DNA from: Achatina immaculata
Taxonomy: Eukaryota; Mollusca; Gastropoda; Stylommatophora; Achatinidae
DNA: 64,000 nt
Assembly (NCBI GenBank): GCA_009760885.1
Contig: CM019701.1
Location: 18,638,975 to 18,702,974, forward strand
Direction: 5' to 3'
Shown here: positions 1 through 12,465 of the stretch, one piece after another
Position numbering within the stretch: position 1 is the stretch's first letter
How the letters are laid out: each line of letters opens with the position of its first letter
The notes under the pieces: generated by a model
What the model was told of the DNA's origin: nothing
The model's database searches: none
Seen by the model: the letters and a program-made list of their open reading frames with translations, nothing else
Made by a program: the position numbers and the translations under genes

Positions 1-3000
1 GCCCTTGCTCTTGCTTGTCCCTTTATGCCCAGTTGCTTACATAGGTCATATGCTGATGTTGCTACGAATCCTCTTGCTCCCACTTCTACAGCTATCACTT
101 TTGCCCTGATTCCTGCCCCCTGCCTCAGTTGTTTAACCAGATCATTGTACTTCTCCAATTTGAATAAATGCTGTTCCTCTATTCTAGTTTCGTACGGGAC
201 TGTAAGCTCGATCATTATTAATTCCTGTTTTTCTGTGGAGTACACTACAATGTCCGGTCGCATTCCTGTGTTCTTGATGGCAGTCGGGTATTCTCTTCTT
301 CCTGAAAGGTCCGCTATCACATCCCAGTCATTTGTACCGTCTAGCAGTAATGGTAAGGGAATGTCCCTGATTTCAATATCTGATGTTGTACCAGCACCTT
401 GAAGTATTTAGGTGGGACCTCAACTCTTTTGCTGTTATTTGCTTTATCTTTTGCCCTGTCTACAATGGCTACTAGTTCTTGCAACACTCTGTTGTGCCGC
501 CAGGTGTACCGTCCTTGCCCTAAAGACACCCTACATGCTGACAGCACATGTTCCAATGTTTGCCTTTCGTTGCAGAGAGGGCACTTTGTATCTTCTGATA
601 CACCCCATTTGTATAGGTTGGAGCCTGTAGGCAGAAGGTCATAAGTAGCTCTGATGATGAAGCTGAGCCTCAAGGGTGCCATTTTCCAGATGTCATTCCA
701 TGTTAGTGATCTCTGCAAGACTTCCTCCCATGTTGTCCATTGCCCTTGTTGTGATTGTTGGACTGCCTTCTGGACCCGCTTGTCATCCTCTGAATTCCTT
801 ACTTCACTGATGATCATATCCCTTCTTTGACCACCATTTGATTTCGCCATGACCAAATCCCATTATGTTGGCCTGAGTGTACCCTATTACTTCTTTCACC
901 TCCTGCGTTTTCCTGGCTGTGGTCACTTCCTCACCTACTTTCCATTTTCGTCCAGTTTTAAGTGTTGGCTGCACTTCTCGTACCACTGGATCTGTAGATT
1001 CTTGTAGCATCATTGCAAGTCTTGTTTTTCCTACCTTGTATACTTCAACCACAGATTTGAATGGCAGCTGCAGTTTGCATTTCTTGCAGTACAGTGCTAC
1101 ATCAGATAATCCTGGTGGTACGCCCAGCCACTTTCTTATGGTTTTATTTATCTTTCTTCCGACAACCTCTACTGTGCTGGTACTTACTTCGTAAATGAGT
1201 AGTGGCCACATCAATTTTAGAATCAGCATGAACTGGAGGCACCATATTTTCAACTTTCCCAGTAGCTTGCTTTTGTCTATGATGCTCAGTCCATTCTGCG
1301 CCATTTCTATAACCTGCTTCAATGCATTTGAGTCTTTCATGGAAGCATCATATACTCTGCCAAGGCTCTTTCCCTACATTTGGGATTATTTGAATTGTCA
1401 CTGTGTACAATCTTTCTATCACTTTCCCTTTCATGAGTGACAGGCTTCTTGACTTCTTTGGCTTGAAGCTCATGCGGCACCAAACGCTTTAACATCTTTC
1501 GTCCAGATTTGTACCGAAACTGGTTGTTATTACTGTTGTGTCATCCATGAATGCTTTTAGTGGTGGCATTTGACATCCATTTCTGAATCTTGGGCCTTCT
1601 GCTGCTCTCACGATTACTTGCATGGCTAGTACGAACAGTATGGGAGATATTGTACAACCCATTGCAATTCCTACCTGGAGCTCGATCCATCTTGTAATAT
1701 ATCCTGATGTTCTAAACCTCATGAGGAACCCTGTGAAGTATCTTTTCAGCATATTTATGATTTCTTTTGGCACATGATACATGTCTAGTGCTAGTCATAT
1801 CATATGGTGCGGTACTGAGCCATACGCATTGGCTAAGTCAAGCCATATTACCTGTAGATCTTGCTTTCCAGATTTTGCCTGCTGAATAGCTTCCCAAATC
1901 ATTGACGCATGTTCGAGACATCCTGGAAAACCTGGAATTCCTCCCTTCTGCACGGATGTATCAACGTAACCATTGTCTAGGAGGGATGATGTTAGTCTTT
2001 TTGCCATCACAGAGAAGAATATCTTTCCTTCCATATTCAGAAGTGAGATCTGTCTGAACTGGTTGATTTCAGTGGAATTCTGCTCCTTGGGGATGTATAC
2101 TCCGTTAGCCTTTTTCCATTCTTTACATATGACTCCTTTGGTTCATGCTGTTCGTAGGAGTTTATGAAGCTCTTTAGTACTTCAGGGCATCTTTTGTATA
2201 GTATGTAAGGAACGCCATTTGGGCCTGGTGCTGACTTGCCTTTAGCTTTTCTTACAACGCTCTCTACTTCTTGTAAGGTTGGTGGGCTGCATTTGAATTT
2301 GCTGCCTGGTGCACAGGGCCACACTAGATCTTTCATCTGCTCGAGAGGTGTATGCTGATTTTTATCAGAGTATGTCTTGCTCAGATGTACCTCCTTATCT
2401 GCTTTCAGCGTACCTGATTTTGGCTGTTCAAATAACTGCTTGGCAAATCCGAAGGGATCTCTGTAGAACTTCTCTCTTGCTATCAGGTTTTCCTCTTCTT
2501 TTTACATAGTCTTTCAGCTCTGCAAAGGGCATTGTGCTGGGATTTTAGATGCTGCCAAACCTGTCTTAGTCCTTCTTTTTCTGATTCATGTGCCTTCTTG
2601 AACATTTTCCGGGCATGGTTCTTCTGCTGTCTTATTGCTTCTATTTTCCTCTGTCTTCTGGACTTTCTTGGTGTCACTTTTTCTCTTTTTGCCTGTTTGG
2701 TTCCAAATTCTTTGTGGCAGTGAAGATATATGATGTTACCAAATGCTTCCAGCTTTTGCTCCAGGTTTTTTCCTCTTAGCTGTTTGTCCAGTTCTTTGCA
2801 TAATCCTGCGTCTAGGTTTTCCCATATGCTTTTTGCACTTGCTGGTGGAAAGTTAACCTTGTCTCTGGTCTCGTCGGAGGGCTGCATTGCCTCCCTGCTG
2901 CCGGACTCAACTTGAATATTCTCTGTACTGTGGATTATATCCTGACAGAGATCTTCTAATGTCTTATCTGAGACTGGCGTCACAGTGCACTGTTGAGTAT

Positions 3001-3396
3001 TGGGCAGCAAGGAACCACCATATCCCTTCTTCGTTCTGTGTATCTTCATGCCACGTTGAGTGTAAATTTCCGGCCACAGATGCATGGATACTCCATCCGC
3101 TGTTCTGAACTCGAATTAATTGGGGCGGGCATGGTCGTTTCCGTATAGTCACCTGTGGATCCATCATTCTCCCTCCCCCTTTCGGTGAATCCTGGGAGCA
3201 TTTCTTCTTTTTGGACTTTGTAGCAATAGTATGTCGGCTGACAGGGTTGCTGGCCCGGACAGCCCAGTTCAGGGACGCTTTCCCAGTGAGGATTCTGGTC
3301 TTTCCCAGTGTCTGTCGGTCTTTCCCGACTGTCCATCGGTCTTTCCCGATTGTCAATGGCATCACCATGCTCTATATGCAGGAAACTCTCTACCAT
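1..3396 (-). mobile_element. LINE-D: degraded R2-superfamily (restriction-like endonuclease) non-LTR retrotransposon, 3' end off window
   Basis: The minus strand carries one long reading broken by several frameshifts. From the 5' end: a possible start near 3396; a Cys/His finger-like motif (CICGRKF, then a GMKIHR stretch) around 3040-3110; and a reverse transcriptase core with APGPNGVPY (near 2220), WLDLANAYGSVPH (near 1810-1850), IAMGCTISPILF (near 1620-1660) and the catalytic FMDDTT (near 1540). The C-terminal knuckle CPLCNERQTLEHVLSAC lies around 541-590. Past a further frameshift, RPDIVVYS (237-260) and IELTVPYE (189-212) match the PD..(D/E) signature of the restriction-like endonuclease found in R2, NeSL and Hero-type LINEs. 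This domain order distinguishes it from the APE-type LINEs elsewhere in the window. The reading is still open at base 1, so the 3' end lies outside. It is a pseudogene copy. Clade assignment below the superfamily is uncertain. Confidence 0.85.
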
Positions 3397-3483
3397 AGAG
3401 AGCGGAACAACAACACAACTCCTTCAGATCATCAGAGGAAGTACCCCCCCCCCCCCCTCAGACAAGTGTTTCGGCCAGGTAAA

Positions 3484-4431
3484 ATGTTAATGAGAAAAGA
3501 AGACATTGTGGAAAGATGGGCAAAATACATTGGTGAGCTAAATAGAGGAGAAAGACCAGAATTAACACCAGATATTGAAAACTATGATGTGCTACCAGTA
3601 CTGAAGATGAAATAATAGACGCCATCAAACACATAAATAAAGGAAAAGTGACTCGAATATAACAACAATAATATAACAATAGAAGAAATAGAGTCGCTAG
3701 AGGAGATGGGAATAAAAATAATAACTAAGTTAATGAATGGCATTTACTATGGTGGTTATATGCCCAGTGACCTGATTAAATCCACGTTTATAGCACTAAC
3801 AAAGACACCAGGTGCAAAGAAATGTGAGGACCACCGGACTATGAGCCTCTCATGTCACATAACGAAGCTACTTCTGAGAATTATTATGAGAAGAACAAGG
3901 CAGAAGATAAAAAAATGGAAATAGCAGATGCACAGATCTGAAATACACAATGACATGTATGCCTTGCGAACGCTAACAGAAAGAGTTTCAGAAGTACAGA
4001 AAGATCCCTACTTATGCTTCATTGATTACGTCAAGGCATTCGACAAAGTGAAACATGATGAGATTATTAAAATACTTTAAGACATAAACATAGCAAAGAT
4101 CTCAGAATTCTAAAACATTTATAGTAGCAGCAAGAAACAGCGATTCGGGTTGAAAATAAACTGGAAAATATCAACCAATAAAACAAGGGGTGCGACAGGG
4201 ATGTGTACCTTCTCCATGCCTTTTTTTCTATACAGCGAGAATATTCTAAGAACGATCATTACGGAATCAGGTATAAAAGTCGGAGAATACATTATTAACA
4301 ACCTTCTGTGTGCTGACGGCACTGTACCGATAGCTGAGAACCAACAAGACCCCTGCAAAATCTCTTTATTAAGTTGCTAATGAAAACGAACAGAAAGTGC
4401 TTACTTTAAACATCAAAAAGACAGATAAAAT
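3484..4431 (+). mobile_element. LINE-C fragment (RT region), degraded
   Basis: Starts with a reading (MLMRKEDIVERW, then ERPELTPDIENYD) that matches the minus-strand LINE-C copy at 42600-42890. It continues through palm-type RT sequence: CEDHRTMSLSCHITKLL, then FIDYVKAFDKVKHDEI near 4020-4065, GVRQGCVPSP near 4190-4210, and a region equivalent to YADDTVLIAENQQD near 4300-4350, where a mutation gives CADGT. The catalytic YADD is therefore lost. Stops and frameshifts break it every few hundred bases. A C-rich run at 3447-3458 separates it from LINE-D. Confidence 0.8.
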
Positions 4432-4624
4432 AGAATTTACCTTTTGCCGAATTCTCTCATATAACTGTCACTTTGATTTAATATGTATGTAGTTTCCTTG
4501 CCCTACAGTTATTTTCTGATGTACTAGCTGCAACATGTTATACTAGTAGAGCGTTATGTTCACACATTGGATACTACTTTTGCTTTTCAAGATAAATGAT
4601 CTTCACTTCTGTTAATAGTTTATT

Positions 4625-5560
4625 AACTTTACTTCACTTACAGTCGAGATTATACTCTTTCACTTACAGTCGAGATTATATTCTTTCACTTACAGTCGAG
4701 ATTGTACTCTTTCACTTACAGTCGAGATTGTACTCTTTCACTTACAGTCGAGATTGTACTTTTTCACTTACAGTCGAGATTGTACTCTTTCACTTACAGT
4801 CGTGATTGTACTCTTTCACTTACAGTCGAGATTATACTCTTTCACTTACAATCGAGATTGTACTATTTCACTTACAGTCGAGATTATACTATTTCACTTA
4901 CAGTCGAAATTATACTATTTCACTTACAGTCGAGATTATACTATTTCACTTACAGTCCAGATTATACTATTTCACTTACAGTCGAGATTATACTATTTCA
5001 CTTACAGTCGAGATTATACTATTTCACTTACAGTCGAGATTATACTATTTCACCTACAGTCGAGATTATACTCTTTCACTTACAGTCGAGATTATACTAT
5101 TTCACCTACAGTCGAGATTATACTATTTCACTTACAGTCGAGACTATACTATTTCACTTACAGTAGAGATTATACTATTTCACTTACAGTCGAGATTATA
5201 CTATTTCACTTACAGTCGAAATTATACTATTTCACCTACAGTCGAGATTATACTATTTCACCTACAGTCGAGATTATACTATTTCACTTACAGTCGAGAT
5301 TATACTATTTCACTTACAGTCGAGATTATACTATTTCACTTACAGTCGAGATTATACTATTTCACCTACAGTCGAGATTATACTCTTTCACTTACAGTCG
5401 AGATTATACTATTTCACCTACAGTCGAGATTATACTATTTCACTTACAGTAGAGACTATACTATTTCACTTACAGTAGAGATTATACTATTTCACTTACA
5501 GTAGAGATTATACTATTTCACTTACAGTCGAGATTATACTATTTCACTTACAGTCGAGAT
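4625..5560 (+). repeat. 26-bp minisatellite, about 36 tandem units
   Basis: Unit is close to attatactatttcacttaca followed by gtcgag. The first units are variants with ctc in place of ctat and with 'attgtac'; the later ones are very uniform and differ mainly by cacttac/cacctac and gtcgag/gtagag. Because 26 is not a multiple of 3, three units return to frame, and the unit has no forward stop in any frame. This produces long spurious open frames in all three plus frames. No coding role is supported. Confidence 0.95.
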
Positions 5561-6065
5561 CAGTCTCTTTCCTCCATCTCTTTAACTATCAGCTTCGCAG
5601 ACTTACATCCCAGTAACGGTCATTCTCTCAGTGGCACATAGTAGTAGTGATATAAAGTTATAACGCTTTATTAGTGGTGCACTAGATGATGGTGTCGATG
5701 CATGATGTGACGGTTAAGACAGGGGCAAAACAAATCCAAGAACACATGACAGGAGGTAATTCCAAGTCAAAACAGCATAGAATAAATTCCTGGCGACCAA
5801 TGATGTCCTCATACTTCGTCGCCAACGGAACTTCTAGCTACATTTCTATTCTACTATCTAACACAGTACACAAAAACTACATTCTCTCATAAACAAGCTA
5901 ATCTAACCTATCCTGTCTGAGCTCACAACTTCAATTGTCTGAAAAATCTAATTTCTGTCTCGCGACTTTTCTTTCTCTTTAATGATCCGTGGCCCACGAA
6001 TCCCACATGCAAAAATAGTTCAAAGGGAATGAATCTAACCAATCAAATTTTCAACTCTATTATGA
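5561..6065. other. Unassigned spacer between minisatellite and Penelope fragment
   Basis: Mixed-composition sequence without a recognisable exon, repeat or transposon protein. A 68-codon frame at 5686-5892 has no family signature and no supporting splice or start context. Confidence 0.5.
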
Positions 6066-7110
6066 GTTGTCTAACTTTCATTCACGACACTCGAGATATT
6101 TTCTCTGACCCACAACTGTTGGCAAACGTGAGCCAAACCTTAAGGACATCCTCGTTCACAGCCACTTGAAGCGAGCTTTACATATGTTGGTACCAGAAAA
6201 TGTAACCGCCCCCGTAGCCTTACCTGCCCTGTAGTCTGTGAAACGAAAACGATCACCTTTCCCAAAACTATCCTCACTCTTCGTGAGGGATTCACATGCG
6301 AGTCCCGTAATATGATATATGTCATCATATGCAAAAGATGCAGGATAACGTATAATGGTGAGACTGGCCTCAGATTAGAGGACCGCATGCAGAAACATCT
6401 GTATGATATCACCCAGCATGCTTTGAAACCAGTCCCAAACTATTTCAATGGCCCCAACCACAGAGGCAAATCTGATTTTCTGGTAACAGGCATCTAACAA
6501 TGTCGCGCAGATGACACAAGCCGCCTAGCGCTTTAGAACCGCTACATTCAGGATTATGGGACGCTAGAACCACACGGTTTAAACTCGCTATTCAGCTACA
6601 CCTAACATTCTCCTCTTCAACAATTATACTCCCTCTCCACTAAGCTCCACTCCCTTCTCACTTGTTACACATAATTTAGAATCTCCTCACAGCATCATAT
6701 TACAACTCCTCACCCCTAACTATAATAATCTAATTCACCTTCTCCTGGCTAGGTTAACATTGTACCACTCTCTTTTCCCTCCACGGATTCCCTATCAATC
6801 ACCCCCAGTAACGACCCACCGATCACACATCGCAGGTCTCCATTTAAACGATCTACGCCCTACCATGCTCATTTCTGACACACAGCGTCGGATAAGCCAC
6901 ATTTTCTTACAGTTACAGCTAAGAACTCTATTCATTATTAATTTATTGTTATTTATTTATCAATAGCATTCATGTGAATCTATACTTGATCTCCTCTCTC
7001 TATTTCTTCGTCCTGTATGTTTTTGTATGACTAAGGCTCATGCTGAAACGTCACAACTTTGTAATCGTTAAGTAATAAAGCTGCTCCTACTTTTTTCTTT
7101 GCTTATACAC
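6066..7110 (+). mobile_element. Penelope-like element, 3' fragment (GIY-YIG endonuclease and tail)
   Basis: The 3' part of a Penelope-like element. The frame at 6312-6497 reads IYVIICKRCRITYNGETGL with DRMQKHLYDI and FNGPNHRGKSDF, which matches the GIY-YIG endonuclease domain at the C-terminus of these elements (here IYV and YNGETG). The upstream sequence matches the copies at 36855-38800 and 48570-49735 but has frameshifts. All three copies share a non-coding 3' tail that includes 'gaaacgtcacaa' and 'aataaagctg', an apparent polyadenylation-like end. The RT portion is missing, so it is 5' truncated. Confidence 0.88.
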
Positions 7111-8575
7111 AGATGGGAAAAGCAGAACAGAAGTTAGGAAAAGGATAGGTTTAGCAAAGACTTGCATTTAAAAGAATGAGAAACCATATTATGCAAAATA
7201 TCCGTATTAATGGATGTAAGAAAACGAGTCCTAAAATGCTATATTGAACCATCTTAATATATGGTTCTAAGGACTGTAAAGGCCGGATGCGGGGTGAAGG
7301 ATAAGCTCTCCACTTCAATTAAATGTCTCCAAGGCGTGCGTCTCAAACAGCCTCTGACAGTCCAAGTCCAGCTCCTGGCCTTCTCGTGGGGGAACTGTTT
7401 AAACTGACAGGAGAAGGGGAGAAAGGCGAGTATCTGGAGCCTGAAAACCAGACTTGTTAGTCTTGGTTGGCAGCTGATCTAGGAGAAGGAAAACTCTGAT
7501 AGGCTCTAGTCAGAGTCAAAGGTTAGTGGAGTAAACCATAAACCGGTAAAAGACAAGGTGGAAACCAACACATTACACTCTCAAGAACAATCAAAACAAT
7601 CCATCGATGGCAGAAATGTGGGCAAGTTGATAGATTCAAGTAATTAGAAACTGTTATAACAACTGATGGGAAATGTCACAATGAAATAAAAGCAGATTTG
7701 CTAAGGCCAAGTTAGCTTTCTAGAACATGAGAAACATCTTGTGCAAAAGATCCATATCAAGGAAACAAGATTCCGAGTTCTTAAACGTGCCACATTGAGC
7801 CATTTCTGTTTATGTGTGTGAAGTATGGTTTATGAATAAAGTAGGGCAACGAGAAATGGAGGCCACAGAAGTGTGGTTTATAAGAAGGATGTTGAAGGTA
7901 CCATGGACAGAAAATAAAATCAGTTAAGAAGTCTTAAGAGAGGCTGGAGTTAAAAAGCAAATTATAGCAAAGATCAGAGGCAGATAAGCGACATTTATAG
8001 GACATTTCTTGAGAAGAGGAAAATTGGAACACACTGTGGCAAATGGAAAAATTGAGGGAAGAAAAGACAGAGGAAGACAGAGAGAGAAGTTACTGGATAG
8101 GCTGTCAGTGTGAATAGGAAGAAAATCATCGTCCGATCTTATAATCAAATCAAAAGACAGGAAATTGTGAGAAGAACTGATCGCCTACTCCGTGCGGCAT
8201 CGTACTTGATTGATTGATTAATATATGGAAGTGAATCATGGACAACAGGCAGATCCGCACAAAAATCTTTGGAAACAGCAGAAATGTGGTTTATTACAAG
8301 AATGTTGCGAAATTCTGGGACAGGAAAAATAACGAATGGAGAATGTAGGAGAAGAGCTGGAGAGATAAAAAAAAATATTGTCCAAAAATACGAGAAAGAC
8401 AATGTTCTTTCTATAGCAAAAAATAGAGGGAAGAGAAGCCAGGGGAAGACTGAGAGGAATGATACTGGGTAGTTTGACGAGATGGTGTGAGAGGAGATTA
8501 ACAACTGATCTGATGGATTACGTGAAAGATTGGGTGCTATGGAGAAGCATGGCACTTGATGATGATGATGATGAC

Positions 8576-8610
<35 letters not shown>

Positions 8611-8615
8611 CGACG
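7111..8615 (+). mobile_element. LINE-C 3' region, split by a 953-bp insertion, (TGA)n tail
   Basis: Two segments, 7111-7253 and 8218-8615, read continuously when the insertion at 7265-8217 is set aside. The first matches DGKCRTEIRTE... of the 41.8-kb LINE-C copy. The second reads YGSESWTTGRSAQKS, then AEMWFITRMLR and the C-terminal KKD-type region. The copy ends at 8555-8615 in a TGA/ATG microsatellite tail, as do the minus-strand LINE-C copies. It is 5' truncated and non-functional. Confidence 0.85.
7265..8217 (+). mobile_element. Chimeric retroposon: retroposon-H head joined to LINE-C-type tail
   Basis: Flanked by identical 11-bp direct repeats, ttaatatatgg at 7254-7264 and 8218-8228, so the whole block behaves as one insertion. 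The first roughly 240 bases match the 5' head of retroposon H (copies at 20159 and 30988). From about 7600 it matches the 3' half of the LINE-C copy at 21300-21905, including the ending (TTGA)n. The junction lies between about 7500 and 7600. The sequence inside is frameshifted and cannot encode a protein. Confidence 0.75.
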
Positions 8616-8877
8616 ACATGCCTATATTTGGTGTGTAAATAATAATAATAGTAATAATATAAGTGCTGACTGATTTCTTGTACTGTTTGGTCTTTACGGT
8701 TTTATACGGTAATATAACCGAACACAGAATTTGTGGTTATTTTCTTTTCAAACTATTTATATTTATATTAGTATTTAAAATATGATGAATAAGCTTAAGG
8801 CTGCGGTAAGAGCAAACAAATAAGGAAACAAATAAATGGAAGAAAAAAATGCACTTCAAAATAAACGACCTACTTAC

Positions 8878-9102
8878 CGTCAACTCTGTTGTAAATGACA
8901 AATCTGTTTATCAGTTTAATCTGAGAGAAGGTCAAACGCCACCATGCAGAATTTCTTTCTCCTTCAGCTGTGTGAGTGCAACTTACAACTCCAGTATAAA
9001 AGTTCCCACTGGTGTCTCCATCAACTGCCTTTGAGGAATTGGTCCACGTTGCATAAAGACTTGACTGCGATGTGTTTTTATTCTTCAGTGCCACATTACG
9101 AC
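8878..9102 (-). CDS. Gene A exon 5: fucolectin (F5/8 type C-like) lectin domain, first part
   Basis: A 225-base phase 1-1 exon with AG acceptor (ct at 9103-9104) and GTAAGT donor (8872-8877). The product begins GRNVALKNKNTSQSS, includes AVDGDTSGNFY, SCTHTAEGERNSAWW and ends FVIYNRVD. The run ALK..TSQSS, AVDG, CxHT and WW is characteristic of fucolectin/tachylectin-P family domains, which bind fucose or related glycans in a Ca-dependent way. It joins exon 4 in frame (ISG + GRNVAL). The C-terminal half of the domain should lie in further exons to the left, and none was recognised down to base 1. In known molluscan relatives this domain is extracellular and precedes EGF repeats. Confidence 0.85.
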
Positions 9103-10849
9103 CTGTTTTGAAAGTTTAAAAAAAAATCACGTTAATTGTGTCTTTCACAAAGTGAGTGAAATGGGGGGGGGCGGGGGGGGGGGGGGAAGAAAGAAAAAGG
9201 AAAAGAGAGATAATTATGGAGGAGAAATAATTAGAAAGAATGACTACTCATATGCTCATTTTCTCACTTCATTTTTTTCATCAGTTGGGGAGGGGGAAGG
9301 GGGAAGGGGGAGGGGGTGCCCGTCATAGCATCGCTCTGGGTCCCGGATTGTTTCCCTTGTTTCAAGGGACGCAGCTTGTGATTGACAACAAAATGGCTAG
9401 TCAATAAGCTAAACGGGGAGAATAGTTTTGCACAACTTAACAAAATTTCTTCCGCTGGCCCTGTCAGTGCATGTGAAAATGTGCAGAGTATGGAAGTTAT
9501 AGGAGTTCAAAGACTGGCGGACAGAAGGCAGAGAAGAAGACACAGTAGCTAGTTTAATCTTTTTCTGATCTAATCTGAGATATTTAAACACTGTAAAAGA
9601 TTAAACATGTTCACGGGTTAAAGTGTTCTAAAATATCGAGTAATGCTCCAGATTTCGTTGCTTCAAATCCGGACCAATCTTTTCTGTGAGCCAGGACAAG
9701 AAATTCCGCACTCTTTAACAAACAAGTGTCAGAAATTAAGCCATCACTCAACTTACACTTTCATCAAACTTCAAACACTAATTAGGCAGAAGCAGACGCA
9801 AATCAAAATTCCAACTTTGTATTTACCAGTAGGTAGAAGTTGAAAAAATTCGACACTGTAATCAGATAAAATCAATATGTAGGCTGCTTACTGAATGGAG
9901 TAAATAAATGGATTAGCTGGGAGATGACAAGTGTCTGAGAAGTGGTCACGTTGACCAACGTTTAGCGGTAAGCTCCGATTAAAAATGATAAAAACCGAAA
10001 CTTTTGGAGATAGCCAGTTACCGTAGCTGGTTTATGTTATTAAAAAAAGCAACCAGCGAAATCGATTTGAGGATAACCAGGTAACCAGTAATGTAAGCTG
10101 ATGATGCTCAGTTCTCATGGAGAAGAATCAGCAAGTTCTGACTTTGGTTCAGTGTGTGAGCATTTTCTAAAGATTAAATCTCAGAACAAATAAAACAATA
10201 TACACATTTCCAACAAACATTTCATTCCGGCTGGTGTTTATACAGTGTGCTTAATTTTGTATAAAAACAAGTATTAGTTACCAAATGTTGTATTGACAAA
10301 ATTGGTATTTCTAAAAGAACTTCATGCAAGATGAGAGACAGGTACAGTTGTACTAGATTTGAAATAATCCTAGCGCCATCATTAAGTCTGAGGTAATTTA
10401 TCTACCATATTACACTTTTGCCCTCTAACGATAGCATAGATGAAAATAAAAATTATATTGTATAGTTATTTGTAATGCTGACGTTGTTCTAGGAAACATG
10501 TCTGCATCATATGAGTCTGTTGTCTGTCTTCTCGAATTTTCTCCGCCTCCTTCTTGTTGAAAGGAACTACTGCGTTCATTTTCTTCTACGTTGTCATCAG
10601 TTTATCTCGTTCTGTTTTACTATAGTAAAAAAAAAACTATACATTTTAGTGTTGTTGCTCTAAGTTACCAACTTTCTCATTGACATTTCACTATAAGTTT
10701 TACGGAAGAATTCAGCCATTTCTGTAGTTGTTACACGCAAAAAGTCAACGCGACAGAGAATTATCAAGATAGTTACAGCAATTTCACTGGAGTAAGTTAA
10801 CGAGAGACTGAAGAGTAAAGACAAAATACGATTTTTTTTCTTACTGTCA
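9103..10849. other. Gene A intron sequence, no recognised element
   Basis: Part of the 13.8-kb intron between exons 5 and 4. It contains G-homopolymer tracts at 9164-9186 and a GGGGAAGG-rich stretch at 9287-9317, then A/T-rich unique-looking DNA. No exon-like open stretch with splice borders or known repeat was seen. Confidence 0.55.
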
Positions 10850-11062
10850 CCAGCTTCTGGTTGGTTGAGTGGTTAGGCGCTCGGTCTACTAATAGGGTGG
10901 TATTGGGTTCAAGTCCCAGCAGGGGAGACTTTTTTCCCGTACAACCACACCAAAAAGGCCCCGGGGGTCCACCCAGCATCTGAAAGGGGGTACCAGAGAA
11001 ATCTGGGAAGGTAAATGCGGCCATGGGTGATAATGACCACATCAGACTTTCATGCGCTGAAG
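10850..11062 (+). mobile_element. tRNA-type SINE, plus copy
   Basis: Contains an RNA polymerase III box A (tggttgagtgg, 10862-10872) and box B (ggttcaagtcc, 10906-10916), 33 bases apart as in a tRNA-derived promoter. The box region is followed by a non-tRNA body (gtaccagagaaatctggg...). A second copy in the opposite orientation lies at 23150-23342 and shares the body and box B, which shows that it is dispersed. The surrounding bases do not fold into a credible full tRNA. Confidence 0.8.
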
Positions 11063-12149
11063 GTCAATCAAAATACGAGCCTAACATCATAAACATCGTA
11101 TCCCCAGTATGTCTTAACGCCATGAAAACTAGGATTTTCTGTCAGCAGCTCTGATAATGAATATTGATTGAATAAGCTACTATCTGAAATAATGTATAGT
11201 AACAAACATAAATATCTGACAACATCCTTCTTCAGTTCCTGCTACAGTGCCGAAAAAAGTTTACAGCAGCTTTGAAATCATTGAAGAAGGCTGGAACTGT
11301 ACAGCCATTTGCCATTTGTGGTCATCAGAATACCCGATGTCTGAAATTCTGTATAACTGAGAAGATCTGAAGGAAAAAATATAAGGAACAGAGACAAGGA
11401 AAACAACAGCTCATAGCGCACTCTTCCTGTACCGCTTGTTCTTTGCAAAAGATCAGTGAAGTACGATGAAACACGGGTAAAACTTATCAGCTCAAACTTC
11501 TCCCACGTATCTCACAGAATTTCCGGGTATTTTCCTTTTGCCATTTCTTCTTCTACAGCGCTTCCGTCTTGTATCCTAATGTAAGAAGTGGTTCTGTGAA
11601 GATCCTGGTACCACTTGCAGACTTGTAGACATAGAAGCAGCCTTAAGTTTCAAGGTCAGATTTTAGCATGAGCACTTGCCCCTCTATCCAGATTTTGTTA
11701 CCCTCGCATCCCTGCTTAGCGCCATCTCCTTCAAACACAGACTTTTAATTTGTTACCTGCGAGGCTAACATTTTATTTACGAACAATCAACAGAAATATA
11801 AAGAGTAATTAGTTCATGAGCAGCTTTCACTTGGCAGGACAGTCATAAGTTTCTCTGAAGAATATTGTCAATAACCGTATTGTCCAGTTCACCAGACAGC
11901 CAACCAGTTGCTATCACAAGTCTGCTGGCGAGTAAAGAAATCACTTGCTTGACCGTTTGCAAATGTACGCCATTATTTTTGTCACTTGTTAAAAAACTTG
12001 GAACCTTTTCTTGGCGAAGAACGTTCGCCATCCCTTCAAAGTTCAATTAGTAATGTCACCATCACTCACCTCTGTCGGGGGAAAAAAAACTATAAGAACT
12101 GTCCACACATATCAAATCTTCCTTGGACAGTTACGATATTCCTGGATGA
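11063..12149. other. Gene A intron sequence, no recognised element
   Basis: Unassigned intronic DNA. Short complementary segments (ccttcttcagttcctg near 11226 and gaagaaggctggaactg near 11283) could form an imperfect hairpin. The open frames at 11843-12050 overlap on both strands and show no family signature. Confidence 0.5.
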
Positions 12150-12465
12150 TCATGCAGCTACTCCCTGGTATCTCTGCTCAGATCTATCTCATGCAGCTAC
12201 TCCCTGGTATCTCTGCTCAGATCTATCTCATACAGCTACTCCCTGGTATCTCTGCTCAGATCTATCTCATACAGCTACTCCCTGGTATCTCTGCTCAGAT
12301 CTATCTCATACAGCTACTCCCTGGTATCTCTGCTCAGATCTATATCATACAGCTACTCCCTGGTATCTCTGCTCAGATCTATCTCATACAGCTACTCCCT
12401 GGTATCTCTGCTCAGATCTATCTCATGCAGCTACTCCCTGGTATCTCTGCTCAGATCTATCTCCC
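12150..12465 (+). repeat. 39-bp minisatellite, 8 nearly identical units
   Basis: Unit begins catacagctactccctggta and continues tctctgctcagatctatct, 39 bases in total. Variants are mainly catgcag against catacag at the two ends and one tatatc unit. Since 39 is a multiple of 3, two plus frames stay open (repeating LLPGISAQIYL or ATPWYLCSDLSH). That is a by-product of the repeat rather than evidence for a gene. Confidence 0.93.

Noticed and set aside
341..1440. Plus-strand open frames at the left end
   Set aside because: They are antisense shadows of the LINE-D reading, which has recognisable RT, knuckle and endonuclease motifs on the minus strand.
4596..5504. Open frames of 154-232 codons with repeating SRDYTISLTVEIILFHLQ
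   Set aside because: They are produced by the 26-bp tandem repeat in all three frames; no start context, splice site or family signature.
10860..10930. A functional tRNA gene
   Set aside because: A and B boxes are present, but no convincing cloverleaf can be drawn and the sequence continues into a dispersed SINE body found also at 23150-23342.
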